Assembly: GCF_003337425.1 (NCBI RefSeq)
Contig: NZ_QPJU01000002.1
Location: 372,001 to 436,000, forward strand
Reading direction: 5' to 3'
DNA: 64,000 nucleotides
Source of the DNA: Extensimonas vulgaris
Lineage (GTDB): Bacteria > Pseudomonadota > Gammaproteobacteria > Burkholderiales > Burkholderiaceae_C
In this document: piece after piece, positions 48,978 to 59,843 of the stretch
Position numbering within the stretch: the stretch's first letter is position 1
Layout of the letters: each line of letters begins with the position of its first letter
The notes under the pieces: generated by a model
What the model was told of the DNA's origin: nothing
Databases searched by the model: none
The model's input: the letters and a program-made list of their open reading frames with translations, nothing else
Position numbers and translations under genes: made by a program

Positions 48978-49186
48978 GCATGTCACAAGCCGTCGTCGAA
49001 TTGCTGGCCAAAGACTTGAGCGCCCAAGGCGAGGTGTATTGCCCTCACCCCAAGGCGGGCATGCAGCTGTGGAACGGCCACCCGCGCGTGTACCTCGACG
49101 TCGCGCACACGGGCGAGGCCAGGTGCCCCTATTGCGGCACGGTGTACCGCCTCAAGGCGGGCGAGAAGGTCGCGCATGGGCATTGA
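48974..49186 (+). CDS. Small CHCC-type zinc-finger protein
   Basis: This 70-residue protein has YCPHPKAGMQLWNGHPRVYL and GEARCPYCGTVYRL, the C-H-C-C zinc site of the zf-CHCC family (related to the mitochondrial complex I NDUFS6 tail). Bacterial members are small and of unproven function. It overlaps the ilvE stop (ATGA-type), which fits translational coupling and is a conserved pairing in betaproteobacteria. Confidence 0.9.
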   Translation: MSMSQAVVELLAKDLSAQGEVYCPHPKAGMQLWNGHPRVYLDVAHTGEARCPYCGTVYRLKAGEKVAHGH

Positions 49187-49240
49187 GCGCGCCCCGGATT
49201 TGCACGGCCTTTGATCTGCCTATTACGCCCCTGATATTGG

Positions 49241-50578
49241 ATGGCTTTTTCTCGATTTGCTTTGCCGGGGGCAATGCAGCAAGGTGTTTTGAATGCGGCC
49301 GCATTTTTGGTGCTCGCACCTGCGCTGTGGCTGCCTTCGGGCTATTCGATCGGTGCGATTTTGCTGGTGATGCTGGGCCTGTGGCGCTGGCCTGCGGTGT
49401 TGCGCGGCCGGCTCGCGCCGCATGCGCCCCTGCGGGCCTGGGCACTGGTGGTTCTGGCCATGGGGTTGGTGTGGTCGATGTACCTGTTTGAAGGCGGCCG
49501 GCTCATCACCAACACCCTGGGGCTGGACCGCAGCAGCAAATACTTTTTGGTGCTGTTGGCGCTGCCGGCGGTGTGGGCGCAGCGCCCGGCCGCCTGGGCC
49601 TTGCGCTGGGGCTGCTGGGTGGGCGCTGCGGGCGCAGGCGTGCTCGCTGGCTGGCAGGTGCTGGTGCAACACCTCGTGCGCGCCGAGGGCTATACCAACG
49701 CCATACAGTTCGGCAATCTGTCCCTCTTGCTCGCGCTGTGGAGCGGTATCTGGGCGGTGCAGGCAAGCTGCCCGTACGAACGCCTGCTCGGCGCCCTGGC
49801 CGCAGTGTTGGGCATCGCTGCCAGCGTGCTCTCGGGCAGCCGGGGCGGCTGGGTGGTGCTGCCCGTGCTGCTGGTACTGTTCGTATGGTTCGCCCGGCCG
49901 CAAACGCAGGGCTCGCAGGGTTCCCATGGCCGTCGGGGGTTGCTGGCGCTCGGGGCGGCGCTGCTCACCTGCCTTTTGCTGGCGGCCTTGCCCCCCGTGC
50001 AGCAGCGTGCGCACGAGGCCGCGCAGGAATTGCTGCAGCAGCCCGAGCCCGAAAAATCCAACACGGCAACGGGCTCCCGCCTCGCTTTCTGGATGCATGC
50101 ATGGCGCCTGGGTCTTGAGCACCCTTGGCTGGGTGCGGGTCAACTGGGTTATGAACAAAGCCAGCGGGAGGCCGTCGCACGCCAGGAGATGCCTTCAATG
50201 TCCGTGCACTTCAACCATGCGCACAACGAATGGCTGGACATGTTCGCCAAGCGCGGCCTGCTGGGAGTCATCGGTCTGGCGCTGTTCTATGCCGTGCCCG
50301 GCTTGCTGTGTTGGCGTTGCTTGCGGCGAGGCGGGCGCGAACCGCTGGAAAATGCCGCCGCTGCGGGCAATGAGGACGCCGCCCGCAGCGAGTGCCATGC
50401 CGCTGCGCTGTGTGGCCTGGTCACGGTGCTCGGCTACCTGGGTTTTGGCATGACGCAGGTCATGTTTGCCCACAACAACGGCAACCTGATGTACCTGCTG
50501 CCCATGAGCTTGTGGCTGGCCGTCTGCTGGCCTGGTGCCGGCGCACCCGCAGCCTTTCGAGCGCCCATTCCACGATGA
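49241..50578 (+). CDS. O-antigen ligase/polymerase-like membrane protein
   Basis: This 445-residue polytopic inner-membrane protein has about eleven hydrophobic segments. Its large periplasmic loop ends in the O-antigen-ligase pattern LGAGQLGYEQ and FNHAHNEWLDMFAKRGLLGVIGLAL, the Wzy_C/WaaL signature with the conserved His. It therefore probably joins or polymerises surface glycan on a lipid carrier. WaaL and Wzy cannot be separated from sequence. It overlaps the following glycosyltransferase gene by four bases. Confidence 0.88.
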   Translation: MAFSRFALPGAMQQGVLNAAAFLVLAPALWLPSGYSIGAILLVMLGLWRWPAVLRGRLAPHAPLRAWALVVLAMGLVWSMYLFEGGRLITNTLGLDRSSKYFLVLLALPAVWAQRPAAWALRWGCWVGAAGAGVLAGWQVLVQHLVRAEGYTNAIQFGNLSLLLALWSGIWAVQASCPYERLLGALAAVLGIAASVLSGSRGGWVVLPVLLVLFVWFARPQTQGSQGSHGRRGLLALGAALLTCLLLAALPPVQQRAHEAAQELLQQPEPEKSNTATGSRLAFWMHAWRLGLEHPWLGAGQLGYEQSQREAVARQEMPSMSVHFNHAHNEWLDMFAKRGLLGVIGLALFYAVPGLLCWRCLRRGGREPLENAAAAGNEDAARSECHAAALCGLVTVLGYLGFGMTQVMFAHNNGNLMYLLPMSLWLAVCWPGAGAPAAFRAPIPR

Positions 50579-51714
50579 AACATTCCCTGCCCAGCGACTC
50601 CCCCGCAGCGTCCCGCCCCCTGCGCGTGCTGCACTTCGTCTCGGGTGGTTTCTCGGGGGCGACGCAGGTGGCCATAGACCTGTGCGGCGAGTTTCCGGGC
50701 CAGGAGACGCTGCTCGTGCTGCGCCGGCGTGCGTCCATAGACCCTACCGAGCGCGTGGCGGCGCTGCGCGCCAAGGGGTTGCAGGTGGAAGTGGTGCCGC
50801 GCTGGGCGCATATCGTCACCATCTTGGCGCTGGCGCGCCTGTGCCGCCAGTGGAAACCGGACGTGCTCGTGGCGCATGGTTTCAGCGAGCACCTGTGGGG
50901 CCGGTACGCGGGCTTGCTCGCCGGCGTGCCCCAGCTCATCCACGTGGAGCACAACGTGCGCGAGCGCTACCGCCTGGGGCGCCTGCGCCAGTCGCTGTGG
51001 CTGGCGCAGCGTACCGCCTGCATCGTGGGCGTGTCGCAGGCCGTGCGCGATGAACTGGTGCGCCTAGGCCACCCCGCAGAGCGCTGCGTTGCGATCCTCA
51101 ACGGCATCGACCTGAGCCGCTTTCCGCCCGGCCTGCCGTGGGCGCAGCGCGAGGACGCCATCGTCATGCCCGCGCGCTTTGCGCAGCAAAAAGACCACGC
51201 CACCTTGATTCGCGCCACCGCGCTGCTGGCGCAACAGGGCTTGCGTCCCACGGTGTACCTGGCTGGCGAGGGCAAGGCGAGCTGGCGCGGCAAGGCACAG
51301 GCCCTCGCGCGCGAGTTGGGGGTGGATGCGCAGGTGCGCTTTCTGGGCCATGTGGCCGACTTGCCTGCGCTGCTCGCGCGGGTCAAGCTGTGCGTGCTCT
51401 CCACGCATTACGAGGGCTTGGGGCTGGGTTTGATCGAGGGCATGGCATCGGGCTGCTGCGGCATCGGCTCGGACGTGGAGGGCGTGCGCGAAGTGCTCAC
51501 GCACGGCGAAACGGGCTTTCTCGTGCCGCATGCCGACGCGCAGGCGCTGGCGCAGACGCTGCATGCGGCGCTGCGCGACCACGCAGGCACGGCGCGCATC
51601 GCCGCGGCCGGCCAGGCGCACGCGCGCGCCACCTTCGACCGCCAGCGCATGCGCCAGCAGTACCTGGACCTGTTCATGCGCGTGGGCAAGGGGCAGGCGG
51701 CGCTGACGCCTTGA
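50575..51714 (+). CDS. GT4-family glycosyltransferase
   Basis: This is a cytosolic or peripheral GT-B glycosyltransferase. The 379-residue protein has the N-terminal LRVLHFVSGGFSGATQVAIDL, LIHVEHNVRERYRLG, and ILNGIDLSRFPPG. The donor-site block near the C-terminus is LCVLSTHYEGLGLGLIEGMASGCCGIGSDVEGVREV, the E-x7-E motif of GT4. The start ATG at 50575 overlaps the previous stop. The acceptor is unknown; the context suggests LPS or capsule. Confidence 0.9.
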   Translation: MKHSLPSDSPAASRPLRVLHFVSGGFSGATQVAIDLCGEFPGQETLLVLRRRASIDPTERVAALRAKGLQVEVVPRWAHIVTILALARLCRQWKPDVLVAHGFSEHLWGRYAGLLAGVPQLIHVEHNVRERYRLGRLRQSLWLAQRTACIVGVSQAVRDELVRLGHPAERCVAILNGIDLSRFPPGLPWAQREDAIVMPARFAQQKDHATLIRATALLAQQGLRPTVYLAGEGKASWRGKAQALARELGVDAQVRFLGHVADLPALLARVKLCVLSTHYEGLGLGLIEGMASGCCGIGSDVEGVREVLTHGETGFLVPHADAQALAQTLHAALRDHAGTARIAAAGQAHARATFDRQRMRQQYLDLFMRVGKGQAALTP

Positions 51715-51729
51715 CCCTGCGCGCCCCGC

Positions 51730-52746
51730 TCAGGCGCCCGTGGTGGCCTGCTGCCAGATGCTGCCCGGTGCGGCGCCGCCGTGGCCCTGCAGCAGTTTGG
51801 CAAAGTGCCGCCGCTCGCCGCCACGCAGCTTGATCAAGGGCGCAAGGTGCGGCTCTGCAGGCACCAGGCACAGCCGCGGATAGAGCAAATACCACTTCCA
51901 CCACACGGCCTGCTGGTAGAAAAATGCCGTGTCCTCGGCACGCAGCAAAGCCAGCCGGAAGCCGTTGGGGCGGCGCAGCACCTGCTGCGCTGCGACGTGG
52001 ATCAGCAAATAAGCCGGGTCGTTGATGCCCTGCAGCACTTGGTCGCCCCCGGCCTGTGTCTGCAAGGATTGCAAATAGCGCTGCTCGCCCTCTTCGATCA
52101 GTGCGCGGTGGAATTCCTGCTGCCATGCGCACACGAAAGGCGCCCCCGGCGGCGCGCCGAAGGCCCAGCTTTCGATGATCGGGTAGCGCAAGTCCGTGGT
52201 GTAGCCGTCGATGTAAAAGCCGACGAATTCGGCGCCATGGGCCTGGCGCAGGTCATCGAGCCAGGCGAGCGACTGCGTGAGCAACGTGCTCGCGTCCAGC
52301 CAAAAGCCGCCGAATCTGCGCACCACGTACAGCCGCAGCCAGTCTGCCTGCTTGGCCGCAGGCAGCGTCGCAAATGCGGGTGGCAAGTCCCCTGCAGCAA
52401 CCACGTCGCTCAACGTGTGCGCGTGGATCAGCTGCACGTCCAGTCCCGGGCAGTGACGCCGCCAGTTGGCCAGGCACTGCTGCACCACGGGGTCGAGTGT
52501 GGCGCTGTGCCAGTAGGTCCAGATGCGCGGCGGAATGGGGGTTGGGCTGGCCGGGGTGTCTGACGCAGCGGCGGGTGTAGTGGGTTGTGCCGGCGTGCCC
52601 GTGAACACCTCCAAGTGCGTCGCATCTTGGTAGCACATGCTGCCGCTGCGACCTCGTGCGGCCATTCGATAGGCGAGCCGAAAGGCGGCTGCAGGAAGCT
52701 GTAAATGCATGGGATGAACGCGAGCGAAGCACCGCCTAAGGGACAA
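51730..52746 (-). CDS. Capsule-synthesis-type glycosyltransferase (Caps_synth/GT32-like)
   Basis: This GT-A-like transferase has 338 residues and contains [24 protein letters not shown]. Its sugar-nucleotide region is [21 protein letters not shown], where GGxWLDA replaces the usual DXD as in capsular polysaccharide synthesis proteins. The start could be the first ATG (52746) or MHLQLPAAA at 52710. It is convergent with the GT4 gene and lies eight bases after dnaA, on the same strand. Confidence 0.82.
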   Translation of the reverse strand: MSLRRCFARVHPMHLQLPAAAFRLAYRMAARGRSGSMCYQDATHLEVFTGTPAQPTTPAAASDTPASPTPIPPRIWTYWHSATLDPVVQQCLANWRRHCPGLDVQLIHAHTLSDVVAAGDLPPAFATLPAAKQADWLRLYVVRRFGGFWLDASTLLTQSLAWLDDLRQAHGAEFVGFYIDGYTTDLRYPIIESWAFGAPPGAPFVCAWQQEFHRALIEEGEQRYLQSLQTQAGGDQVLQGINDPAYLLIHVAAQQVLRRPNGFRLALLRAEDTAFFYQQAVWWKWYLLYPRLCLVPAEPHLAPLIKLRGGERRHFAKLLQGHGGAAPGSIWQQATTGA

Positions 52747-52753
52747 TCTGGGA

Positions 52754-54253
52754 TCAACCCTTGAGCGTTTGTTCGAGCACGTGCAGCTGCTGGTTCAGCT
52801 CGGTGAGTTGCTGGCGTTCGCTGGCGATTTTGCGCACGGCGTGCAGCACCGTGGTGTGGTCGCGTCCGCCGAAGAGTTCGCCGATCTCGGGCAGGCTCTT
52901 TTGGGTGAGTTCTTTGGCCAGATACATCGCAATCTGGCGTGGCCGGGCAATGCTCGCAGGCCGTTTTTTGGAATACATGTCGGCGACCTTGATCTTGTAG
53001 TAGTCGGCTACCGTTTTTTGGATGTTTTCGACCGAAATCTGCCGGTTCTGGATCGACAGCAGATCGCGCAGGGCTTCGCGTGCGAGCTGGATGGAGACTT
53101 CTTTTTGGTTGAAGCGCGAGTAGGCCAGGATTTTGCGCAATGCGCCTTCGAGTTCGCGCACGTTGGAGCGCACGTTCTTGGCGACGAAGAACGCCACTTC
53201 TTCGGGCATCTCGGCCCTTTCGGCGCGTGCCTTGTTGATCAGGATGGCGACGCGCATTTCGAGCTCGGGCGGCTCGATGGCCACCGTGAGCCCGGCGTCG
53301 AAGCGTGACACCAGGCGTTCGTGGATGTTCGCGAGCCCCTTGGGGTAGGTGTCGCTGGTCATCACGATGTGGCTCTTCTTGGCCAGCAGCGCCTCGAAGG
53401 CGTTGAAGAATTCTTCCTGCGTGCGGTCCTTGTTGGCAAAGAACTGCACATCGTCGATCAGCAGCAAATCGAGCCCGTGGTAGCGCGCCTTGAAGTCGTC
53501 GAAAGTGCGCCGCTGGTACGACTTGACCACATCCGAGACGAATTGTTCGGCATGGATGTAGAGAACTTTGGCCTCGGGGCGCTCCTGCAGCAACTGGTTG
53601 CCCACGGCGTGCACGAGGTGTGTCTTGCCCAGACCGACGCCACCATAGATGAACAAGGGGTTGTAGAGGTGCCCTGGCATCGCGGCCACATGCAGCGCAG
53701 CGGAGCGTGCCATGCGGTTGGCCGAGCCCTCGACCAGCGTGTCGAAGGTCAGCGCGGGATTGAGCCGCGTGCGAAAGGCTCCTTCGCTTGCCGCGTCAGC
53801 GCTGGGCTGTGGCGTTGCAGTCGTGGCGCTGGAGGGTTGACCGGGCGTGAGGCCAAAGGGGGTGGGTTGCGCCGTCCCTGCTTCTGCGCCTGCCGGGCTG
53901 GACACAGCACGCACCACGCTGCGCGCGCTGGTGCGCTGCGGTGCTTCGCGCGGCGCCAGCGCGAGTTCGAGCACCATCGCGTGGCCCGAGAGGGCTTCGA
54001 GCAGGGCCGCAATGCGGCTGGCGTATTGCGCGCGGATCCAGTCGAGCTTGAAGCGGTTGCCGACGAACAGCGTGAGGCGGGACAAATCCTCCGCGACCTG
54101 CGCTGTCAGGGGTTTGATCCAGGTGTTGAACTGCTGCTCGGGCAGGTCTTGCGCGAGTTGCTCAAGGCACGCCTGCCACAGGCCGAGGCCAGGGTCTGCG
54201 GGTGCGTCGTCGAAGCGCGAGGAGGCGAAGGCGGAAAGATGTTCCTCGGTCAT
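52754..54253 (-). CDS. dnaA: Chromosomal replication initiator DnaA
   Basis: DnaA is an AAA+ initiator that melts oriC. The 499-residue protein has domain I ([24 protein letters not shown]) and an Ala/Thr/Pro-rich linker. The AAA+ core has Walker [20 protein letters not shown] and Walker [11 protein letters not shown]. Domain IV has the box-binding [16 protein letters not shown]. The start at 54253 ([12 protein letters not shown]) is chosen over an upstream in-frame start because domain I begins there. Unusually, its neighbours are a glycosyltransferase and ureG instead of dnaN or rpmH. Confidence 0.97.
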   Translation of the reverse strand: MTEEHLSAFASSRFDDAPADPGLGLWQACLEQLAQDLPEQQFNTWIKPLTAQVAEDLSRLTLFVGNRFKLDWIRAQYASRIAALLEALSGHAMVLELALAPREAPQRTSARSVVRAVSSPAGAEAGTAQPTPFGLTPGQPSSATTATPQPSADAASEGAFRTRLNPALTFDTLVEGSANRMARSAALHVAAMPGHLYNPLFIYGGVGLGKTHLVHAVGNQLLQERPEAKVLYIHAEQFVSDVVKSYQRRTFDDFKARYHGLDLLLIDDVQFFANKDRTQEEFFNAFEALLAKKSHIVMTSDTYPKGLANIHERLVSRFDAGLTVAIEPPELEMRVAILINKARAERAEMPEEVAFFVAKNVRSNVRELEGALRKILAYSRFNQKEVSIQLAREALRDLLSIQNRQISVENIQKTVADYYKIKVADMYSKKRPASIARPRQIAMYLAKELTQKSLPEIGELFGGRDHTTVLHAVRKIASERQQLTELNQQLHVLEQTLKG

Positions 54254-54271
54254 TGCAGGCAGGCTTTGGGT

Positions 54272-54280
54272 TGTGGATAG
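54272..54280 (-). promoter_or_regulatory. Near-consensus DnaA box
   Basis: TGTGGATAG matches the reverse of TTATCCACA at eight of nine positions. It is 19 bases upstream of the dnaA start and may serve autoregulation. Confidence 0.5.
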
Positions 54281-54322
54281 GAGGAACGTTTTGGGGGGTG
54301 CGGATTGTAGCTTGCCCAAAGC

Positions 54323-54331
54323 TTATCCACA
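54323..54331 (+). promoter_or_regulatory. Perfect DnaA box
   Basis: TTATCCACA is an exact match, 70 bases upstream of the dnaA start. With the box at 54272 it makes only two in a 144-base gap, and no AT-rich unwinding region is seen. The site is likelier an autoregulatory site or an origin remnant than a complete oriC. Confidence 0.7.
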
Positions 54332-54344
54332 TTTTTCCGAAGGC

Positions 54345-54390
54345 CCTTGCGGCACATTCGCAGCCGACGATTCCAAAGTCCGACAGGCTG
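54345..54390. mobile_element. Remnant of the 161-bp inverted-repeat element
   Basis: Bases here match the right end of the two full copies, including GCAGCCGACGATTCC and the complete terminal CCAAAGTCCGACAGGCTG followed by CTAG. The left two-thirds is missing. It lies between ureG and dnaA. Confidence 0.8.
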
Positions 54391-54397
54391 CTAGGCC

Positions 54398-55051
54398 TCA
54401 GCGCAGCAGCCCCTGGGTTTCGATGAAGGCCACCACCTCGGCCAGCCCAGCGAGGGTTTTGAGGTTGGTGAAGACGTAGGGCTTGAGCCCCTGCGCGCTG
54501 CGGCGCATGCGCTCGGTGTCGGTCTGCATCACGGCCAGGCTCGCGCCCACGTGCGGGGCCAGGTCGGTTTTGTTGATCACGAGCAGGTCGCTCTTGGTGA
54601 TTCCGGGGCCGCCTTTGCGCGGGATTTTCTCGCCCGCGGCGACGTCGATCACGTAGATCGTGAGGTCGGAGAGCTCGGGACTGAAGGTGGCCGCGAGGTT
54701 GTCGCCGCCGCTTTCGACGAAGACCACGTCGGCATCGGGAAAGGTGCCGAGCATGCGGTCTATGGCTTCGAGGTTGATCGAGGCGTCTTCGCGGATCGCG
54801 GTGTGCGGGCAGCCGCCGGTTTCCACGCCCAGGATGCGCTCGGGCGGCAGCGCGCCGCTCGCGGTGAGCAGGCGCTGGTCTTCCTTGGTGTAGATGTCGT
54901 TGGTGATGGCCACGAGCTCGTAGCGCTCGCGCATGGCTTTGCACAGCATTTCGAGCAGCGTGGTCTTGCCCGAGCCCACGGGGCCGCCGATGCCGACGCG
55001 CAGCGGCGGGAGTTTTTTGGTGCGGCCGGGAATGTGGTGCAGTGCGGTCAT
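54398..55051 (-). CDS. ureG: Urease accessory GTPase UreG
   Basis: UreG is a SIMIBI-class GTPase that delivers nickel to apo-urease with UreF and UreD. The 217-residue protein has Walker [19 protein letters not shown] near residues 20-37. It also has [40 protein letters not shown] (the CPH nickel site), [17 protein letters not shown] and [13 protein letters not shown]. Its start overlaps the ureF stop (ATGA). Confidence 0.97.
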   Translation of the reverse strand: MTALHHIPGRTKKLPPLRVGIGGPVGSGKTTLLEMLCKAMRERYELVAITNDIYTKEDQRLLTASGALPPERILGVETGGCPHTAIREDASINLEAIDRMLGTFPDADVVFVESGGDNLAATFSPELSDLTIYVIDVAAGEKIPRKGGPGITKSDLLVINKTDLAPHVGASLAVMQTDTERMRRSAQGLKPYVFTNLKTLAGLAEVVAFIETQGLLR

Positions 55052-55803
55052 GAGCGGAAAAGGCGTGAATACTGGGTTTCATGCTGCGCCGAGAGGATGG
55101 CGAGCATGGGCGTGAAGGCCTGGCGTGCGCCGTCGGGCAGCGCGGCGGCGTGGGCTGCGGCGTCGGGGATCGCGGCGGCCAGGCGCGCGAGGATGCGCTG
55201 GCCCGCGCTTTGCCCCAGCGGCATGGACTTGAGCGCGGCCTGCACCATGTTCTCGGCCCAGCCGAAGGCGTAGGCGCACAGAATCTCGCGCACCGGCGCC
55301 TGCGTGCGCGCCGCGGCCAGCGCAAAGGCCACGGGGTAGCTGGGCGGCAGCTGGGCCAGTGCGGCGATTTGTTCCGTAATGTGCGGCGGCGTGGTCTCGG
55401 CCGGGTGCTGGTTGCGCAGCCATTCGCTGAGCGAGCGGCCCATCTGCTCGGTTTGCAGGCGCAGCTCGCTGCTTTCGCGCGTGTGCAGCACCCAGTCGTT
55501 GAGGGCGCGCACCTGCGCCAGATCGCCGCGCCGCCACGCGCCCACGGCCCGCGCGAGCACGGCCAGGTCGCCGCGCGCTTGGCCCAGGTGCAGTTGGTCG
55601 AGCAGCCAGTCGCCCACGGCGACCTCGTCAGGCAGCAGGCCGCGTTCGACGGCGCTCTCGAGGCCCTCCGAATACGAAAAGCCGCCCACGGGCAGCGCGG
55701 GCGAGGCCAGCCAGATCAGTTGCAGCAGGCTCGCGGCGGACAAGGGGGCGGGGCGCTGGCGCAGCCGGCGCGGGAGGTGCGGCGGGACAGGCTCAGTGCG
55801 CAT
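55048..55803 (-). CDS. ureF: Urease accessory protein UreF
   Basis: UreF is part of the UreDFG activation complex. The 251-residue helical protein has [28 protein letters not shown] (family signature) and [17 protein letters not shown], ending with a tail near YSRLFRS. The start at 55803 overlaps the end of ureE by eleven bases. Confidence 0.95.
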   Translation of the reverse strand: MRTEPVPPHLPRRLRQRPAPLSAASLLQLIWLASPALPVGGFSYSEGLESAVERGLLPDEVAVGDWLLDQLHLGQARGDLAVLARAVGAWRRGDLAQVRALNDWVLHTRESSELRLQTEQMGRSLSEWLRNQHPAETTPPHITEQIAALAQLPPSYPVAFALAAARTQAPVREILCAYAFGWAENMVQAALKSMPLGQSAGQRILARLAAAIPDAAAHAAALPDGARQAFTPMLAILSAQHETQYSRLFRS

Positions 55804-56407
55804 GGCCGTTGTTGGCGTGGGGTGCGCCTTGGTCTTGGCCGTGGTCTTGGCCGTGCGCATGCCGGTGGTCATGGTCATGGGCGTGCGCATGATTGTGGGA
55901 ATCGTCGTGGGAGTGCTCGTGCAAATGGGCATGCCCCCCAGCAGGCGCGGCGTCGTGGCCATAAGCGCCCGCTTCGGGCTCGAAGGCTTCGCTGCGTTCC
56001 TGCACGATCAGGTGCATGGCGCGCAGCATCTCGGCCAGCACGGGGTCGGGCTCGATCTGCAGGTAGTCGGGCCGCAGTTCGACGGGCACGTGGCGGTTGC
56101 CCAGGTGGTAGGCGGCGCGCAGCAGGTCGACAGGTGTGCCGTGCGCAGGGCAGGGCGTGATGCGCAGCACCGGCTGCGGCGCGGCCAGCACGCGCACGAG
56201 CGAGCCGTCCTCGGCCACCAGCACGTCGCCGCCGCGCACCACGCTGCCGCGTGGCAAAAACACCGCGAGCGCGCGGCCCGCAGAGTCGGTCGCGGCAAAG
56301 CGGCTTTTCTGGCGCACGCCCCAGTCGAGCGCGACGCTCGCGGCGCGGCGCAGCAGCACGGGGGCCAGGCCTTGGCCTTGGGATAGCAGGCGGGAGACGG
56401 TGAGCAT
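55793..56407 (-). CDS. ureE: Urease accessory nickel chaperone UreE, His-rich tail
   Basis: UreE binds nickel and hands it to UreG. The 204-residue protein has the N-terminal peptide-binding domain ([30 protein letters not shown]), the metallochaperone domain ([13 protein letters not shown]) and a C-terminal tail of about 45 residues packed with His and Asp ([17 protein letters not shown]). The toxin-antitoxin pair separates it from ureC, so it may depend on a promoter near 56408-56469. Confidence 0.95.
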   Translation of the reverse strand: MLTVSRLLSQGQGLAPVLLRRAASVALDWGVRQKSRFAATDSAGRALAVFLPRGSVVRGGDVLVAEDGSLVRVLAAPQPVLRITPCPAHGTPVDLLRAAYHLGNRHVPVELRPDYLQIEPDPVLAEMLRAMHLIVQERSEAFEPEAGAYGHDAAPAGGHAHLHEHSHDDSHNHAHAHDHDHRHAHGQDHGQDQGAPHANNGHAH

Positions 56408-56440
56408 GGTGGTGTGGGCTTGGATAATCTGGGGTAGTAT

Positions 56441-56450
56441 AACGATCGTT
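56441..56450. promoter_or_regulatory. Palindrome AACGATCGTT, possible operator of the AbrB/Doc unit
   Basis: A perfect 10-bp palindrome lies 19 bases before the antitoxin gene and between the divergent ureE and antitoxin starts, overlapping TATA-like bases (TAGTATAAC). AbrB/MazE-type antitoxins typically repress their own promoter through such dyads. Confidence 0.45.
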
Positions 56451-56469
56451 CTAACATTGAGGTTGCACT

Positions 56470-56700
56470 ATGACTGCTCTGACGCTCAAACTGACCCAGA
56501 TCGGCAACTCCGTGGGCGTGATCTTGCCCAAGGAGGTGCTTGCGCGCCTGAAGGTGGGCAAGGGTGACGCACTGTTCGTGACCGAGGCGGCGCATGGCGT
56601 GATGCTGACGCCGTATGACCCGGAGCTCGACGCGCAGCTCGAGGCCGGCCGCGCATTCATGCGCGAGTACCGCGACACCTTCCACCAGCTTGCCAAATGA
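56470..56700 (+). CDS. AbrB/MazE-type antitoxin
   Basis: This 76-residue DNA-binding antitoxin has the swapped-hairpin AbrB fold (LKLTQIGNSVGVILPKEVLARLKVGKGDALFV). The C-terminal toxin-neutralising part is acidic, then helical (YDPELDAQLEAGRAFMREYRDTFHQLAK). It overlaps the Doc-like toxin gene by four bases. The pair stands antiparallel inside the urease cluster. Confidence 0.88.
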   Translation: MTALTLKLTQIGNSVGVILPKEVLARLKVGKGDALFVTEAAHGVMLTPYDPELDAQLEAGRAFMREYRDTFHQLAK

Positions 56701-57098
56701 ACGGTCGGACCACGGCCAGCTGGAAGTGGGTGCACCGCGAGGCCTTGCTGCTGCTGCACGAGGAAAGCCTGGCAGAACACGGTGGCGCGAGCGGCCTGCG
56801 CGACGCGGGCCTGCTGGACTCGGCGCTCGCGCGGCCCTTGCACCTGGCGCTGCATGGGCAGCCGGACCTTGTAGCGCTCGCGGCGGCGTATGGAATGGGT
56901 TTGGCCAGAAACCATCCGTTCGTCGATGGCAACAAACGCGCGGCTTTGCTGGCTGTCGGTCTGTTTTTGTACGTGAACGGCCAGCGACTGCACGCCACGC
57001 AGGTGCAGACCACGCTGACCATGCTGGCCGTGGCCAGCAGCGAACTTGACGAGGCGGGTTTTGCCGCCTGGTTGCGCGAGCATATCCGGCTGCGCTGA
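56697..57098 (+). CDS. doc: Doc-family toxin (death-on-curing, Fic fold)
   Basis: This is a Fic-fold toxin; the archetype Doc phosphorylates elongation factor Tu. The 133-residue protein has the Fic/Doc motif HPFVDGNKRAA at residues 73-83 (catalytic His73, GNK-R phosphate-binding) and the Doc opening HREALLLLHEESLAEHGGASGLRDAGLLDSALARP. It is translationally coupled to the AbrB-type antitoxin. Its end lies 27 bases from the convergent ureC stop. Confidence 0.92.
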   Translation: MNGRTTASWKWVHREALLLLHEESLAEHGGASGLRDAGLLDSALARPLHLALHGQPDLVALAAAYGMGLARNHPFVDGNKRAALLAVGLFLYVNGQRLHATQVQTTLTMLAVASSELDEAGFAAWLREHIRLR

Positions 57099-57124
57099 TC
57101 GGCGCCGCCCGCATAGGGCCCAGC

Positions 57125-58894
<1,770 letters not shown>

Positions 58895-58920
58895 GGGGTT
58901 TGCTCCGTAATGTGCTTATG

Positions 58921-58979
58921 TTTTGATAGCTGCTTGCGCATGTCTATTCTTGGCAAAGTGCCGATTTGGCTTGAAATTG
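58921..58979 (-). repeat. Dispersed ~55-bp repeat between ureB and ureC
   Basis: TTTTGATAGCTGCTTGCGCA, then GGCAAAGTGCCGATTTGGCT, fits the family. It occupies most of the 92-base spacer, so it lies in the leader of ureC within the urease transcript. Confidence 0.75.
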
Positions 58980-58986
58980 TGGGCCC

Positions 58987-59292
58987 TCACAGCGCCCCTT
59001 GCACCAGGCCGCGAAAGCCATAGACCTGGCGCGCGCCCGCGTATTCGACGAGCTCCACGGTGCGCTGCTGGCCGGGCTCGAAGCGCACCGCCGTGCCGCT
59101 CGCGATGTTCAGCCGCATGCCGCGCGCGGCGGCGCGGTCGAACTGCAGCGCGGCGTTGGTTTCGGCAAAGTGGTAGTGCGAGCCGACCTGGATGGGCCGG
59201 TCGCCCGCATTGCGCACCACCACGGTGCACGTGCGCCGGCCGGGGTTGAGCACGTGTTCGCCGGGGGCGGGGAGGATTTCGCCGGGGATCAT
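58987..59292 (-). CDS. ureB: Urease beta subunit
   Basis: This is a small structural subunit of urease. The 101-residue protein starts [21 protein letters not shown] and contains [28 protein letters not shown] and the terminal [10 protein letters not shown], the UreB signature. An in-frame extension upstream is discounted. Confidence 0.96.
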   Translation of the reverse strand: MIPGEILPAPGEHVLNPGRRTCTVVVRNAGDRPIQVGSHYHFAETNAALQFDRAAARGMRLNIASGTAVRFEPGQQRTVELVEYAGARQVYGFRGLVQGAL

Positions 59293-59324
59293 GTGCGCTC
59301 CTGCGTTCGGGTTCAGCTGCGGGC

Positions 59325-59510
59325 TCATTTGCCGCCGCGGTGCCACCACAGCGCCATGCCGACCGCGAGCGCCAGCGCCACGAAGCCCCACACGTCGGTG
59401 GCGTGCCAGTGGGGGCCGGGCAGGCCGTGGCCTTCATGGGCAAAAGCGGCCTGAGCGCTTGTTGCAGCAGCGCAAGCAGCTATTGATTTGAGAGTTTTGT
59501 GCAAAGGCAT
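59325..59510 (-). CDS. Small exported or membrane protein within the urease cluster
   Basis: This is a 61-residue protein of unknown function. The first ~25 residues are a signal peptide ([18 protein letters not shown]). A short His-rich stretch ([15 protein letters not shown]), one membrane segment ([17 protein letters not shown]) and a basic end follow. The His-rich exposed part next to the membrane could bind nickel, but this is speculation. A gene of this type is often seen between ureA and ureB in Comamonadaceae. The signal peptide is encoded by a dispersed repeat. Confidence 0.7.
   Translation of the reverse strand: MPLHKTLKSIAACAAATSAQAAFAHEGHGLPGPHWHATDVWGFVALALAVGMALWWHRGGK
59441..59492 (-). 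repeat. Dispersed ~55-bp repeat forming the signal peptide of the small urease-cluster protein
   Basis: On the minus strand it reads TCAATAGCTGCTTGCGCT, then ACAAGCGCTCAGGCCGCTTT, matching the family. It is translated as [15 protein letters not shown]. Confidence 0.75.
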
Positions 59511-59540
59511 GGCGGTCTTTCGAGGTGGGCCGGCGAGGCT

Positions 59541-59843
<303 letters not shown>

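Noticed and set aside
54254-54397. Complete oriC at the dnaA/ureG gap
   Set aside because: Only two DnaA boxes in 144 bases, no AT-rich unwinding element and no dnaN; insufficient for an origin.
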